Notes: generated by a model from the letters alone, not told the origin. DNA of 64,000 bases from Hymenobacter fodinae (GCF_004745825.1 NZ_SRLA01000002.1:496001-560000); one strand, 5' to 3'. Positions 17,643-27,345 are shown, numbered from the stretch's first letter. Numbers and translations are program-made.

Positions 17643-18574
17643 ACTGTGCTTTCAGCTACCACATACAGCGGACGGGCCCGAACGCCCTCGAATGTTTTGC
17701 CCACATAAAGGCCTACAACTCCTAATACTGTAATTAGTACCCCAGAAAAGAAACAAAGTGACACGATCAGGCTTGCGTAGCCCAGTACTACAATTTGGCC
17801 TCGTAGTGCCCGGAATAACATCCATAGGCCTAGCCCAAACGCTACACCAGCCAGAAGGAGGCCTAGGTACACTGCCAAGCGAAGCGGTTTATCAGAATAC
17901 GTGAGCAGAATATCCAGGGCCAACTGCAGGCGGCGCGCCAGGGAGTATGAAGTAGGGCGTGATGTTTGTCCGTGTGCTACGCGTAGCGATGTTTGCCGAA
18001 AACCTGCCCACCTTACCATTGTAGGAAAGTAACGTGTGCTTTCGCGAAGTTGAAGAATGGTATTAATTAGGCGGCGGTGGTAAATGCCAAAATTACTTAC
18101 CTCAGGATCCTGCGCTTGTCCCGTAAGGTACTCTAGCATGCGGTAGAACAGACGGGCGCCCCAAATAGCAACAGGCGAATCAGTACGTTGGCCACGGCGG
18201 GCCAGCACTGCATCGTAGCCTTCCTGAGCCTTATGCCAAAGCCGGCTGATTTCCTCAGGTTGGTCCTGAAGGTCGCAATCTAGCACTGCTATCCATTGGC
18301 CTAGGCATTGGTCTAGACCAGCCGTGATGGCGTGATGTTGACCAAAGTTACGGGACAGCCGCAGGCCACGTATTTGTGGCCTGCGCGCCGCATGCCGACA
18401 AATAACCTGCCAGCTCTCGTCGGTACTACCATCATCAACCAGAATGATTTCCCAACCTGAGCCAGCTAAAGGCACTAGCTCTGCTTCTAGCCGCACTACT
18501 AACTCGTCGAGCACTCGCTCTGCCTGATACACCGGGCTAACAACAGAGATTAATGGTACAGAAGAAGCAGACAT
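17639..18574 (-). CDS. Membrane-anchored GT2 glycosyltransferase (polyprenyl-phosphate sugar transferase, GtrB/ArnC-like)
   Basis: GT2 transferase of 311 residues with a cytosolic catalytic domain (ISVVSPVYQAERVLDEL, ILVDDGSTDESW, FGQHHAITAGLDQC, VLDCDLQDQPEEI) and two C-terminal membrane helices around residues 230-295. This is the architecture of GtrB, ArnC and DPM1-like enzymes that load a sugar on undecaprenyl phosphate. It overlaps the WecE-type gene by four bases, so it may attach the amino sugar made by that enzyme; this is inference. An exact TATCTTTG promoter element lies 46 bases upstream of its ATG. Confidence 0.84.
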   Translation of the reverse strand: MSASSVPLISVVSPVYQAERVLDELVVRLEAELVPLAGSGWEIILVDDGSTDESWQVICRHAARRPQIRGLRLSRNFGQHHAITAGLDQCLGQWIAVLDCDLQDQPEEISRLWHKAQEGYDAVLARRGQRTDSPVAIWGARLFYRMLEYLTGQAQDPEVSNFGIYHRRLINTILQLRESTRYFPTMVRWAGFRQTSLRVAHGQTSRPTSYSLARRLQLALDILLTYSDKPLRLAVYLGLLLAGVAFGLGLWMLFRALRGQIVVLGYASLIVSLCFFSGVLITVLGVVGLYVGKTFEGVRARPLYVVAESTV

Positions 18575-18619
18575 GAATTATAAAGAGGAAACTAGACTAC
18601 AATAAGCAGTTCAGGAAAT

Positions 18620-18627
18620 CAAAGATA
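18620..18627 (-). promoter_or_regulatory. Bacteroidota -7 promoter element for the GT2-wecE pair
   Basis: TATCTTTG on the minus strand is an exact TAnnTTTG match, about 46 bases before the ATG at 18574. No -33 TTG is obvious. Confidence 0.45.
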
Positions 18628-18696
18628 ACACCCCATAGGTAGTACAGTCGCAGCGGTGCTACGAAACAACTTTCGGCAGGTAGGCGCCGGTTATCG

Positions 18697-18704
18697 TACC
18701 TTCG
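18697..18704 (+). promoter_or_regulatory. Possible -7 promoter element for the downstream GT4 gene
   Basis: TACCTTCG on the plus strand matches TAnnTTTG in all but one position and is 22 bases after a TTTC that could serve as the -33 element. It makes the 18575-18759 gap a divergent promoter region. Confidence 0.3.
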
Positions 18705-18759
18705 CGGGTATTAGCTATGTGCGCAGTCTGTTTCGCTATAGCTTTTTACATAGCTTTCT

Positions 18760-19827
18760 ATGCAAATTCTCTTTCTGGTTCCTTACCCAGTAGGCAAAGC
18801 GCCTTCGCAGCGCTTTCGTTTTGAGCAATATTTTGACGCACTAACCGAGGCTGGGTATCATTATCATGTGGCGCCTTTCATCACTGAGGCTACCTGGAAC
18901 ATTCTATATAAACCAGGCCATCAAGTGCAGAAGGCCCTGGGCATAATTGGGGGCTTTCTGAGACGGACGATGTTGCTGTTGAGCGTGCCAAAATATAATT
19001 ACGTATTTATTCACCGTGAGGCATCTCCAATTGGCCCACCGATATTTGAGTGGATAATTACTAAGGTGCTTGGCAAGAAGATTATATACGATTTTGATGA
19101 TGCTATCTGGATTCCTAACACTTCAAAGGCCAATAGAATAGTGGCTGGCGTGAAGTGGCATCAGAAAGTAGCCGATATATGTCACTGGGCATACAAAGTG
19201 AGTTGCGGCAACGCATACCTACGTAATTATGCTGCTCAGTTCAACGCTAATGCCATTATTAATCCTACCACCATTGATACTGAACACTTACATAACCAGG
19301 TTCGCGACCAGCAGGCACCAAGTAAGCTAGTTATTGGCTGGACAGGTACGCACTCAACCCTCAAGTATATTGAGCAAGTGGTGCCAGTATTAGCCAAGCT
19401 CGAGAAAGAATTTGACTTCGAGTTTCGGGTTATTTCTAATCAGCCGCCTGAACTGCCGCTACGGAGTCTTGTGTATCAACCTTGGCGTAAGGAAACCGAA
19501 ATTGCAGATCTGCTTACCTTCCATGTAGGACTTATGCCCCTCGAAGATGACCCGTGGGCTAATGGTAAGTGCGCCTTTAAAGCTTTGCAGTACATGGCTC
19601 TAGGCGAGCCAGCATTGGTTTCACCAGTGGGTATGAACACGGAAGTGGTGCAGCAGAATGTCAACGGGAATATCTGCTCAACACAAGCTGAATGGGAAGC
19701 CGCGTTGCGCCGCCTGTTGCAAGATCCTGGTTTACGCGCCCAGATGGGCCGTGCGGCCAGGCGCACAGTTGAACAACGCTATTCTGTGGTAGCTAATCGC
19801 CCCAATTTTCTTGCATTATTCACCTGA
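18760..19827 (+). CDS. GT4-like glycosyltransferase
   Basis: GT-B fold protein of 355 residues. It starts MQILFLVPYPVGKAPSQRFR, a form common in Bacteroidota exopolysaccharide clusters. The second domain has IGWTGTHSTLKYIEQV, LMPLEDDPWANGKCAFKALQYMALGEP and PVGMNTEVV, which carry the donor-site glutamate region. It is a single gene facing right, and its last 49 bases overlap the 3' end of the convergent membrane protein gene. Activity on a sugar is expected from the family; donor and acceptor are unknown. Confidence 0.8.
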   Translation: MQILFLVPYPVGKAPSQRFRFEQYFDALTEAGYHYHVAPFITEATWNILYKPGHQVQKALGIIGGFLRRTMLLLSVPKYNYVFIHREASPIGPPIFEWIITKVLGKKIIYDFDDAIWIPNTSKANRIVAGVKWHQKVADICHWAYKVSCGNAYLRNYAAQFNANAIINPTTIDTEHLHNQVRDQQAPSKLVIGWTGTHSTLKYIEQVVPVLAKLEKEFDFEFRVISNQPPELPLRSLVYQPWRKETEIADLLTFHVGLMPLEDDPWANGKCAFKALQYMALGEPALVSPVGMNTEVVQQNVNGNICSTQAEWEAALRRLLQDPGLRAQMGRAARRTVEQRYSVVANRPNFLALFT

Positions 19828-21152
19828 GCACGTAGCGCCGGCTTAGCTCGGCGCGGTTGAGGCTGAGCCATAAACTGCATGATATAGAGTGCCGACAAAT
19901 AGAAAGGCATCAACGGAATCTTGTAGCGTACTAAAGTGCCAAAGTTGCCACTATTTGTTCCAACTCCAATGGCAAAGATGATACAGAACAGGAAGCTGAA
20001 TAGCAGCACAGGACGGGCTGCTATTAATCTGAAGCTTTTTAGTAGGCCAGTGCGATAAAATAGCGTAATGGTAAGGTAGATGAAAAGCGTAGCTTCCAAA
20101 GCAGAGAGCAGCATCACTGGGTTGCGCACCTCAAATAGAAATGGCCGGTAAATTGATACAATAATAGCCTGAGGTGCTACCCGTACCAACGAGCCTGGAG
20201 AGCCATCGAATTCGCCAATGTTATAAGCTGAACCATTGGTGGCCTGGGTAGTAAGATATTCTTGGTTGATTTTAGTTCGCTCTCCAATTTTTTCAACATC
20301 GTATTTGTCGTCACCAGCAGTGAGGTTAGTGGCTCCAATGTAGCCAGCGCCGAGGCCTAGGACGATAAACAAAGGCTTTAGCAACATCCGCAAAGCAGCA
20401 GATTTGATTCGTTGGTTATTCTCGTTGAATACCCATAACAATGCTGGCGGCATGAACGAAAGAAGTATATACACCTTTACGGACATCAATATGTATATAC
20501 CTATACCACCCATGATCAGAGCTGTTAACATATTTTTACGGACAATCAACAGGTGATAAAAGCCGTAAAACGTCCAGCCCAGTGCTCCCATGCACAGCGA
20601 GTCTTTCATAAGGCCAGACCCCCAAAAGAATACCGAGGGTAGAAAGAAAACAGCAATTGCTAATTTCTTATAAGCCAAAGGGTAGATACGCAGAAAAGTG
20701 AGGTACATCGCCCACATACCAGAAAAGCTCAGCAGGGCGAAGAAGAGGCTGACAATTGTGTAGGTACCAAAGCAGAATAAGGCACAAAAGCCGCCAACTC
20801 GTGCTACGAAATACTCAGTAGGAGCATTATACCAATACATTTGGCCAGTGTAGCGAGCAGTTAGTGGATCGTACTCTGCTTTAGCAAAAATGAGCTTTAA
20901 TCCGGCTGCAGGCGAATCAACAAAAGCTTGGTAGATAAGCTTGACGTGAGTAAAATAGTTGTAAGTATCCCCACCATTGTAGTAGAACTGATAAATAAGT
21001 CCTAACGCAATAGCCCCTAAAAACTTAACTGATAGTGCTGGAATAAAATATTTCTTAGTAATAGAATTAGTAAAGCGTTTACGCAACGCAAATGCTAGTC
21101 CATAAAATAGGCCTAAGTAAAGTGGAGTTAGAAAAAGATCTTTTAATTCCAT
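19779..21152 (-). CDS. Polytopic membrane protein, candidate polysaccharide polymerase
   Basis: Uncharacterised inner-membrane protein of 457 residues with about ten hydrophobic segments. Distinctive pieces are YNGGDTYNYFTHVK, FFWGSGLMKDSLCMGALGW, a large soluble loop near residues 270-330, and SGNFGTLVRYKIPLMPFYL near the end. A membrane-embedded KDS-type motif plus a late Arg/Lys-Pro segment recalls Wzy/EpsG-type polymerases, and no other polymerase is visible in the cluster, so that role is a reasonable guess only. The 3' end overlaps the convergent GT4 gene by 49 bases; it lies 9 bases after the TPR gene on the same strand, so the two are likely one transcript. Confidence 0.75.
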   Translation of the reverse strand: MELKDLFLTPLYLGLFYGLAFALRKRFTNSITKKYFIPALSVKFLGAIALGLIYQFYYNGGDTYNYFTHVKLIYQAFVDSPAAGLKLIFAKAEYDPLTARYTGQMYWYNAPTEYFVARVGGFCALFCFGTYTIVSLFFALLSFSGMWAMYLTFLRIYPLAYKKLAIAVFFLPSVFFWGSGLMKDSLCMGALGWTFYGFYHLLIVRKNMLTALIMGGIGIYILMSVKVYILLSFMPPALLWVFNENNQRIKSAALRMLLKPLFIVLGLGAGYIGATNLTAGDDKYDVEKIGERTKINQEYLTTQATNGSAYNIGEFDGSPGSLVRVAPQAIIVSIYRPFLFEVRNPVMLLSALEATLFIYLTITLFYRTGLLKSFRLIAARPVLLFSFLFCIIFAIGVGTNSGNFGTLVRYKIPLMPFYLSALYIMQFMAQPQPRRAKPALRAQVNNARKLGRLATTE

Positions 21153-21161
21153 GCGCTGAGC

Positions 21162-22415
21162 CTACTTCTTGTTCTTTTTTAAATACGCTTTCGCCTCATT
21201 GTATTGTTCCGAGTTGTGCTCAGATTTCTCACGCACAATGGTGTAATAGCGTACGGCCCCTCTTACATCTTTCTCTTTATCGGCCATACGAGCTAGAGCC
21301 AAGTTGGCGTACAAATAGAAGCCACCCGTCGTCTCGGCAGTGCTTTCAGCAAAAACGATGCAGCGCAAGTAATAGTCTTTAGCTTTTACAAAGTCCTTGT
21401 ACTTATTCTGCATAAGCCAACCCATAAAATAAGTAGCATACCTGCCGCTTATAGCTTCGTAGCCAGGAAGGCCGCGGTTGAGCTTATCCAGAATTTCACG
21501 ACTCACTCGCTCACACTCCCGGAAATCGCCTTGATTAAAGCAGACTAACGCGTAGAAACGCTGACAATAGGCATTATCGGGGTAGGTGGTAGCCATGTAC
21601 CGGGCGATGGGCATGGCGGCCTCAGGCTTATTCTCTTCGTTAAGGAGAATTTTCATGAGGAACACTCTCGCCTCTGGGCCTACGTAAAAACCGTTGTCGG
21701 CTACATTGCGCAGTTGTTGTAAGCCCAAAGTCTTACTGCCTTTAGGGAAAAAAAGCAGGACTGGTTTCAGGAGAGGATAGTTATCCGGTATCCAAACGGA
21801 ATAATAGTTAAACAGGGCCTGGCCAAACAAAAACTCTGGACTCAGACCATTTGCCTCTTTACTGATTTCAAGATAATCAAGGGCTCGTTTAGCGCTTACA
21901 GTTGCTTTGCGCCAATCGCGGCGGTCTGCATGCAGGCGACCATCAAAACCATATGCTGCTGCTAAGAAGAAGCAAGCTTCGTAGTTACGTTTATCAGCTT
22001 CATACAGCTTTTCTCCCTTTGTAATAGCCGTATCCATATAGGCGAAGAACAGTTTGTCGTACTGTTTCGTCTGATTGTTAGTCGGGACTATTTTCCACCA
22101 CGTACTTAGGCCCAGCAAGAAATAGGGCATGGGGTGATTGGGATAGCGCCGCCGTAAGGAGCGGAATTGTCGCTCGGCTTTATCGTACTTGAAATTGTAA
22201 AGATTGTATACTGCTCCTTCCAATTCTGTCTGAATATCCTTGTCTAGAAGAAGCCATCCTTTTGTGTCCACTGCATTGGGAGCAACGTCTACATTTTCTA
22301 GTTGCACCTGCCGAGTTGTGTCGGATACGGAAGACCGGTTTGTTCCAGATTGCTGCGCCAAAGCCGAGAAGGGCAAGAGGAAGAGCAACAGGATAAAACG
22401 GAGTTTTTGAATCAT
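21162..22415 (-). CDS. Secreted tetratricopeptide-repeat protein
   Basis: Protein of 417 residues with a Sec signal peptide (KLRFILLLFLLPFSALAQQ) from the ATG at 22415; an in-frame start ten codons earlier would place charged residues before the signal. The mature part has degenerate TPR-like helices: YNFKYDKAERQFRSL, YPNHPMPYFLLGLS, NRNYEACFFLAAAYG-like blocks and ALARMADKEKDVRGAVRYY near the end. It is probably periplasmic and may scaffold an envelope complex. It is co-oriented with and close to the membrane protein gene. No enzymatic motif is seen. Confidence 0.78.
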   Translation of the reverse strand: MIQKLRFILLLFLLPFSALAQQSGTNRSSVSDTTRQVQLENVDVAPNAVDTKGWLLLDKDIQTELEGAVYNLYNFKYDKAERQFRSLRRRYPNHPMPYFLLGLSTWWKIVPTNNQTKQYDKLFFAYMDTAITKGEKLYEADKRNYEACFFLAAAYGFDGRLHADRRDWRKATVSAKRALDYLEISKEANGLSPEFLFGQALFNYYSVWIPDNYPLLKPVLLFFPKGSKTLGLQQLRNVADNGFYVGPEARVFLMKILLNEENKPEAAMPIARYMATTYPDNAYCQRFYALVCFNQGDFRECERVSREILDKLNRGLPGYEAISGRYATYFMGWLMQNKYKDFVKAKDYYLRCIVFAESTAETTGGFYLYANLALARMADKEKDVRGAVRYYTIVREKSEHNSEQYNEAKAYLKKNKK

Positions 22416-22525
22416 AATCACAATTGATGTCGGCTTCACGCTCACAGAAAATAGCTGGCGAAACCGCCTCCGAAGAGGCTAAATTAGAATTTTTATCTTG
22501 GTTTTGGACAAATAAGCGCCCCGCT

Positions 22526-23440
22526 ATGAACCTTTTACAGACCTTATGCCAGATAGCAGCACCTTCTGGTAATGAAGCGCCACTAACAGAATTCTTATTA
22601 AACTACATCCAAGAAAACAAACAAAGTTGGAAGACTCAGCCAACCACCTTACACGGAGAAGAGTTTCAAGATTGTATTATTCTAGTATTTGGAACGCCAC
22701 GTACGGCTGTGTTTGCTCATATTGACAGCATAGGGTTCACTGTACGATACGGGAATCAGTTGGTACGTATAGGTGGACCAGATGCTGAAACAGGGTATAA
22801 GCTTGTAGGGCAGGATTCACAGGGCGTGATTAAAAGCACCTTAGTAGTAGATGAGCAAAGTGGTGCATTAAGCTGTGATTTTGACCGGGAAATAGACCGG
22901 GGGACGGAACTCACATTCCACTGTGACTTTAGGGAAACTGACACAACTGTGCAAAGCTGCTACCTAGATAACCGATTAGGAGTGTGGAATGCGTTACGCC
23001 TATGCGAAACAATACAAGATGGCATCATCGTTTTCTCTTGTTGGGAAGAGCATGGTGGCGGCTCAGTGGCGTACCTAGCCAAATACATCTATGAGACGTA
23101 CGGAGTAAGACAAGCGCTCATTTCGGATATAACGTGGGTAACCGAAGGCGTGCATATGGGGCAAGGGGTAGTCATTTCTCTCCGCGACTCGTTGATTCCT
23201 AGGCGCAGCTACGTTGAGCGCATTCGACGTATTGCGCGGGAGGCAGGTATTCCACACCAACTAGAAGTAGAAGGGGCTGGCGGTTCCGATGCTAAAGAAT
23301 TACAGCACGGGGCTCAGCCATGGGATTGGTGCTTCGTTGGGGCTCCGGAAGATAATGTGCACTCTCCGAATGAGTTGGTGGATAAACGTGATATAGACAG
23401 TATGCTAGGCCTGTATCAAGTGTTGATGCAGAAATTGTAA
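22526..23440 (+). CDS. M42/M20-like metallopeptidase (aminopeptidase)
   Basis: Co-catalytic zinc peptidase of 304 residues. Metal and catalytic residues can be placed: His in FAHIDSIGF, Asp in [12 protein letters not shown], the Glu pair in CWEEHGGGS, Asp in ISDITWV and His in VHSPNELV. This set fits the M42 glutamyl aminopeptidase family better than M20. The ATG at 22526 gives the family-like start [16 protein letters not shown]; an upstream in-frame ATG at 22424 would add 34 residues with no similarity and run into the divergent promoter region. It is cytosolic with no signal peptide and likely works in peptide turnover. Confidence 0.82.
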   Translation: MNLLQTLCQIAAPSGNEAPLTEFLLNYIQENKQSWKTQPTTLHGEEFQDCIILVFGTPRTAVFAHIDSIGFTVRYGNQLVRIGGPDAETGYKLVGQDSQGVIKSTLVVDEQSGALSCDFDREIDRGTELTFHCDFRETDTTVQSCYLDNRLGVWNALRLCETIQDGIIVFSCWEEHGGGSVAYLAKYIYETYGVRQALISDITWVTEGVHMGQGVVISLRDSLIPRRSYVERIRRIAREAGIPHQLEVEGAGGSDAKELQHGAQPWDWCFVGAPEDNVHSPNELVDKRDIDSMLGLYQVLMQKL

Positions 23441-23460
23441 ACTAAGAGAACATCTTCAGG

Positions 23461-23492
23461 AAAGCCGCCCATTTATATGAGCGGCTTTTTTG
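23461..23492 (+). terminator. Rho-independent terminator after the peptidase gene
   Basis: AAAGCCGC (23461-23468) pairs with GCGGCTTT (23481-23488) across a 12-base loop, followed by a T-rich tract. Confidence 0.8.
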
Positions 23493-23541
23493 TTTTGTGC
23501 CATGAGGTAAGCGGTGGTTGCAATTGCTAGTAACTGAAAGC

Positions 23542-23571
23542 TTGGGGATCAGCTAATTAATTCTATTTTAC
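23542..23571 (+). promoter_or_regulatory. Possible promoter of the pyrophosphatase gene
   Basis: TTG at 23542-23544, a 19-base spacer and TATTTTAC at 23564-23571 resemble the Bacteroidota -33/-7 arrangement, with two mismatches in the -7 box. It lies about 62 bases upstream of the ATG at 23633. Confidence 0.35.
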
Positions 23572-23632
23572 CTTCAGAATCCACTTCTGTCTGCTTTCAA
23601 CCCAACACCTCACCCTATTCCCACCGCCCTGT

Positions 23633-25861
23633 ATGATGAATATTCTTTACGTGGTGCCAGCGCTTGGTGTGCTGGCGTTGTTGTATACCTGGATGCGCTC
23701 CGGCTGGGTTACCCGACAAGATGCCGGTGATGACCGCATGCGGACTATTGCTGGCTACATTGCTGATGGGGCGTTGGCCTTTTTAAAAGCGGAGTACCGA
23801 GTGCTGACCATTTTTGGGTTGATTGCCAGTGCCTTCCTGTTTTATTTAGGCAGTACCGGGGAAAAGTCAAGCCCCATTATTGTGGGCGCTTTTCTGGTAG
23901 GGGCGGTATTCTCGGCGCTGGCGGGATTTATTGGGATGAAGATTGCCACCAAGGCTAATGTGCGCACGGCCCAGGCGGCGCGCACCAGTTTGAGTAATGC
24001 GCTGAACGTGTCGTTCTCGGGCGGCTCGGTGATGGGCATGGGCGTAGCTGGCCTAGCGGTTCTAGGCCTGGGTTCCCTCTTCATAGCGTTTTACCAACTG
24101 TTCGTAGTCAGTCAGAACGGCGGGGCCAATGGCGTTGAGATGGAAAAGGCCTTGGAAGTTCTAACAGGCTTCTCCCTGGGCGCTGAAAGCATTGCGCTCT
24201 TTGCGCGGGTAGGAGGGGGGATATACACAAAGGCAGCCGACGTAGGAGCTGACCTAGTAGGCAAAGTGGAAGCTGGCATTCCGGAAGATGATCCGCGCAA
24301 CCCTGCTACTATTGCCGACAACGTAGGCGACAACGTAGGCGACGTAGCCGGCATGGGTGCTGACCTCTTCGGGTCCTATGTAGCCACTATTCTAGCTACA
24401 ATGGTACTAGGTCGGGAAGTAGTAGCCCGCGGCGACCAGTTTCAGGGACTTTCCCCCATTCTGCTGCCCATGGTAATTGCGGGAATGGGTATTCTAGCCT
24501 CGCTGATTGGAATTTTGATGGTCCGGGTGAAGGAGAACGGCAATGTGCAAGGAGCTCTCAACCTGGGCAACTATATCTCGGTACTGGTGTCGGCGGTGGC
24601 TTCGTTCTTTGTTATTCGCTGGATGCTGCCCACCGAGGATCTAACCATTCGTGGTATCACCTTTAGTGCCATGAATGTGTTTTACGCCGTGCTGGTAGGC
24701 CTAGTCGTGGGTACGCTGATGAGCATTATTACCGAGTACTATACTGCTATGGGCAAGCGCCCAGTGCTGAGCATTGTGCGGCAGAGCAGCACGGGGCACG
24801 CCACTACCGTAATAGGCGGCCTAGCCGTGGGCATGGAATCGACGGTATTGCCCATCATTGTGCTAGCAGCCGGAATTGTGCTCAGCTACGAATGCGCCGG
24901 CTTGTATGGGGTGGCTATTGCGGCGGCTGGCATGATGGCTACCACGGCCATGCAGCTGGCCATTGATGCCTTTGGGCCTATTGCCGATAATGCTGGAGGT
25001 ATAGCCGAGATGAGCGAACTGCCCAAGGAAGTGCGGGAGCGGACCGATATTCTGGATGCTGTGGGCAATACCACGGCCGCCACGGGCAAAGGCTTTGCCA
25101 TTGCCTCGGCCGCGCTAACCTCCCTGGCCCTGTTTGCGGCATTTATGGGCACAGCCAATATTTCCTCCATTGATATCAGCAATGCGCGGGTACTGGGTGG
25201 GCTGTTCGTGGGGGCCATGATTCCGTTTATTTTCTCGGCGCTGGCTATTTCGGCGGTGGGGCGGGCAGCCATGGCCATGGTACAGGAAGTGCGGCGGCAG
25301 TTCCGCGAGATTCCGGGCATCATGGAAGGCACGGGCCGGCCGGAATACGAAAAGTGCGTGGCTATTTCCACCCAGGCTGCTATTCGGGAGATGATGCTGC
25401 CGGGCGCTATTGCCCTGATTGTGCCCATCATAATTGGGTTCAGCTTCGGGCCTGAGGTATTAGGCGGTACACTAGCCGGCGTCACGGTGTCGGGCGTGCT
25501 CATGGCCATGTTCCAAAGCAACGCCGGCGGCGCCTGGGATAATGCCAAGAAGTCGTTTGAGAAGGGTGTGATGATTGACGGTAAAATGGAGTTCAAAGGC
25601 TCCGACGCACATAAGGCTTCCGTAACCGGTGATACCGTCGGCGACCCATTTAAGGATACCTCCGGGCCTTCCATGAATATTCTAATTAAGCTCATGAGCA
25701 TTGTGTCGCTGGTAATTGCCCCGCACATTGCCGCCCCCAGCCGGGCAGTAGCTGAGAAACAACCCGCTAAAACAGAGCTGCAGGCCCGGCCCAACGTGAA
25801 ATATGCCGACCTCGCTCCCAAGGCAACCGACGCAATTTTTGTGCTGATGCGCCAGCTGTAA
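23633..25861 (+). CDS. hppA: Membrane-bound ion-pumping pyrophosphatase (K+-dependent type)
   Basis: Integral membrane pyrophosphatase of 742 residues and about 16 helices, which couples PPi hydrolysis to H+ and/or Na+ export. The substrate site is visible in [12 protein letters not shown] and, near residue 229, [17 protein letters not shown]. The residue that tells the two classes apart is Ala in [11 protein letters not shown]+-independent enzymes have Lys there, so this one is predicted to need K+. Whether it pumps Na+ or H+ cannot be decided by reading. A C-terminal tail of about 45 residues after IAPHIAAPS extends past the last helix. The start could be the second Met at 23636. GC content is now that of the core. 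Confidence 0.93.
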   Translation: MMNILYVVPALGVLALLYTWMRSGWVTRQDAGDDRMRTIAGYIADGALAFLKAEYRVLTIFGLIASAFLFYLGSTGEKSSPIIVGAFLVGAVFSALAGFIGMKIATKANVRTAQAARTSLSNALNVSFSGGSVMGMGVAGLAVLGLGSLFIAFYQLFVVSQNGGANGVEMEKALEVLTGFSLGAESIALFARVGGGIYTKAADVGADLVGKVEAGIPEDDPRNPATIADNVGDNVGDVAGMGADLFGSYVATILATMVLGREVVARGDQFQGLSPILLPMVIAGMGILASLIGILMVRVKENGNVQGALNLGNYISVLVSAVASFFVIRWMLPTEDLTIRGITFSAMNVFYAVLVGLVVGTLMSIITEYYTAMGKRPVLSIVRQSSTGHATTVIGGLAVGMESTVLPIIVLAAGIVLSYECAGLYGVAIAAAGMMATTAMQLAIDAFGPIADNAGGIAEMSELPKEVRERTDILDAVGNTTAATGKGFAIASAALTSLALFAAFMGTANISSIDISNARVLGGLFVGAMIPFIFSALAISAVGRAAMAMVQEVRRQFREIPGIMEGTGRPEYEKCVAISTQAAIREMMLPGAIALIVPIIIGFSFGPEVLGGTLAGVTVSGVLMAMFQSNAGGAWDNAKKSFEKGVMIDGKMEFKGSDAHKASVTGDTVGDPFKDTSGPSMNILIKLMSIVSLVIAPHIAAPSRAVAEKQPAKTELQARPNVKYADLAPKATDAIFVLMRQL

Positions 25862-25879
25862 TATGATCTAAATCCGGCG

Positions 25880-25917
25880 GTCGGGGGTGGCCTAAGCACT
25901 GCTGGGCTACCCCCGAC
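25880..25917 (+). terminator. Possible terminator hairpin after hppA
   Basis: GTCGGGGGT (25880-25888) pairs with ACCCCCGAC (25909-25917) around a 20-base loop. There is no clear T run, so termination is only possible. Confidence 0.4.
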
Positions 25918-25988
25918 TGAGTTACATTAAAATGAGTGAAGTAGGAGAGTAAGCAACCTAGCTCAACAAGTGGGGCAGCTTTTTCTAC

Positions 25989-25996
25989 TACCTTTG
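25989..25996 (+). promoter_or_regulatory. Bacteroidota -7 promoter element for hpt
   Basis: TACCTTTG is an exact TAnnTTTG match about 35 bases before the ATG at 26032. The -33 region lacks a clear TTG. Confidence 0.5.
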
Positions 25997-26031
25997 GGGC
26001 CATCTTCGCCCAGGGCCCTAACCCCATACGG

Positions 26032-26571
26032 ATGAATCCGGATCATATTTCGCTGCATAACAAGCAGTTTGAGCCATACTTGTCGGCTACCCAACTCGCC
26101 ACGGCTATTCAGGAGCTTGCCACTCGCCTCACGCAAGACTATGCCGGCAAAACACCCTTGCTGGTGGCCGTGCTCAACGGCTCCTTCATGTTCGTGGCCG
26201 ATTTGATGAAGGGCCTCAAGTTCGACTGTGAGGTGTCGTTTATCAAAGTGGCGTCTTACCAGGGCACTAGCAGCACAGGCAGCGTAAAAGAGGTTCTAGG
26301 CCTGTCCGAGGATATCAAAGACCGGCACGTCATCATAGTAGAAGACATCGTGGATACGGGCCACACCATGCGGATGCTGCTGGATACGCTTGCCGCCAAA
26401 CAGCCCGCTTCGTTGGAGGTAGCCACCCTGTTCATGAAGCCAGAGTGCTTGCAGCATGAGCTGTCCATCCGGTACGTGGGCCTGAGCATCCCCAATGATT
26501 TTATTGTGGGCTATGGGCTTGACTATGATGGCCTAGGCCGAAACTACCCCGACGTTTACAAAGCAGTATAA
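26032..26571 (+). CDS. hpt: Hypoxanthine phosphoribosyltransferase
   Basis: Purine salvage enzyme of 179 residues that converts hypoxanthine or guanine plus PRPP to IMP or GMP in the cytosol. The PPi-binding loop LLVAVLNGSFMFVADL, the flexible-loop SFIKVASYQGTSSTG, the PRPP motif VIIVEDIVDTGHTM and the purine-site FIVGYGLDYDGLGRNYP are all present. The length is normal. It is followed after about 110 bases by adk, another purine nucleotide enzyme. A palindromic GGCCTAGGCC sits in the 3' part of the gene at 26530. Confidence 0.93.
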   Translation: MNPDHISLHNKQFEPYLSATQLATAIQELATRLTQDYAGKTPLLVAVLNGSFMFVADLMKGLKFDCEVSFIKVASYQGTSSTGSVKEVLGLSEDIKDRHVIIVEDIVDTGHTMRMLLDTLAAKQPASLEVATLFMKPECLQHELSIRYVGLSIPNDFIVGYGLDYDGLGRNYPDVYKAV

Positions 26572-26680
26572 GGTGCGCGCCAGCTAAAATTCGCTGGCCT
26601 GCGTACAGCGGCTTACCGCCGCATTGCTTATCTTTCCTCAACACCTCTTTTCCCTTCCCTCGCGAAACTACCTGCTTGCT

Positions 26681-27304
26681 ATGCTGAATCTCGTACTCTT
26701 CGGCCCTCCCGGTGCCGGTAAAGGAACGCAAAGCCAGAAGCTGATTGCTCAATATAACCTGGTTCATCTTTCCACCGGCGACCTGCTGCGCGCGCAAATT
26801 GCGCAGGGCACTGAGCTAGGCCTCCGGGCAAAAAAACTGATGGACGAAGGTCTGTTGGTGCCCGATGAAGTGGTTATCGGCATGATTGACCACGCCCTGA
26901 AAAATAATAAGCAGGCGGCTGGCTTCATTTTCGATGGTTTCCCCCGGACGGTTCCCCAAGCCGAAAGCCTCGACCAACTGCTGTCTATCCATGACACTGG
27001 CGTGTCGTGCATGGTGGCGCTGGAAGTAGCCGAGGAGGAGCTGGTGAAGCGGTTACTGGAGCGTGGTAAGACCTCGGGCCGCCCCGACGACCAGGACGAA
27101 ACTAAAATCCGTAAGCGCGTGACCGTGTACAATACCGAAACCGCGCAAGTGGCCGGATACTACGCGCAGCAGGGGAAATTTCACTCCTTGAACGGCATTG
27201 GCGCTATCGAAGACATTTACGGTCAGATATGCGCTATTCTGGATAAGCACCAGCCCGCCACGGCTCAAGACAGCCGGCAGGCAACCGACGAAGTAAAAGC
27301 GTAA
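26681..27304 (+). CDS. adk: Adenylate kinase (short-LID form)
   Basis: Enzyme of 207 residues catalysing ATP + AMP = 2 ADP. The ATG at 26681 gives the family start NLVLFGPPGAGKGTQS with the P-loop; an upstream in-frame TTG at 26624 would add 19 unrelated residues. AMP-site HLSTGDLLR and FDGFPRT, and the short LID RGKTSGRPDDQDETKIRKR, which lacks the zinc-binding cysteines of the long form. The last 16 residues (PATAQDSRQATDEVKA) extend past the usual end. A near-consensus TATCTTTC lies about 50 bases upstream. Confidence 0.93.
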   Translation: MLNLVLFGPPGAGKGTQSQKLIAQYNLVHLSTGDLLRAQIAQGTELGLRAKKLMDEGLLVPDEVVIGMIDHALKNNKQAAGFIFDGFPRTVPQAESLDQLLSIHDTGVSCMVALEVAEEELVKRLLERGKTSGRPDDQDETKIRKRVTVYNTETAQVAGYYAQQGKFHSLNGIGAIEDIYGQICAILDKHQPATAQDSRQATDEVKA

Positions 27305-27345
27305 CTTTGCAGCTGCTACCCGCTTGGGTAGTGGCAGAATCCTCT

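Noticed and set aside
24886..25899. A 337-codon open frame on the minus strand inside hppA
   Set aside because: It mirrors the hppA coding strand in a GC-rich gene, shows no recognisable domain, and hppA itself is unmistakable.
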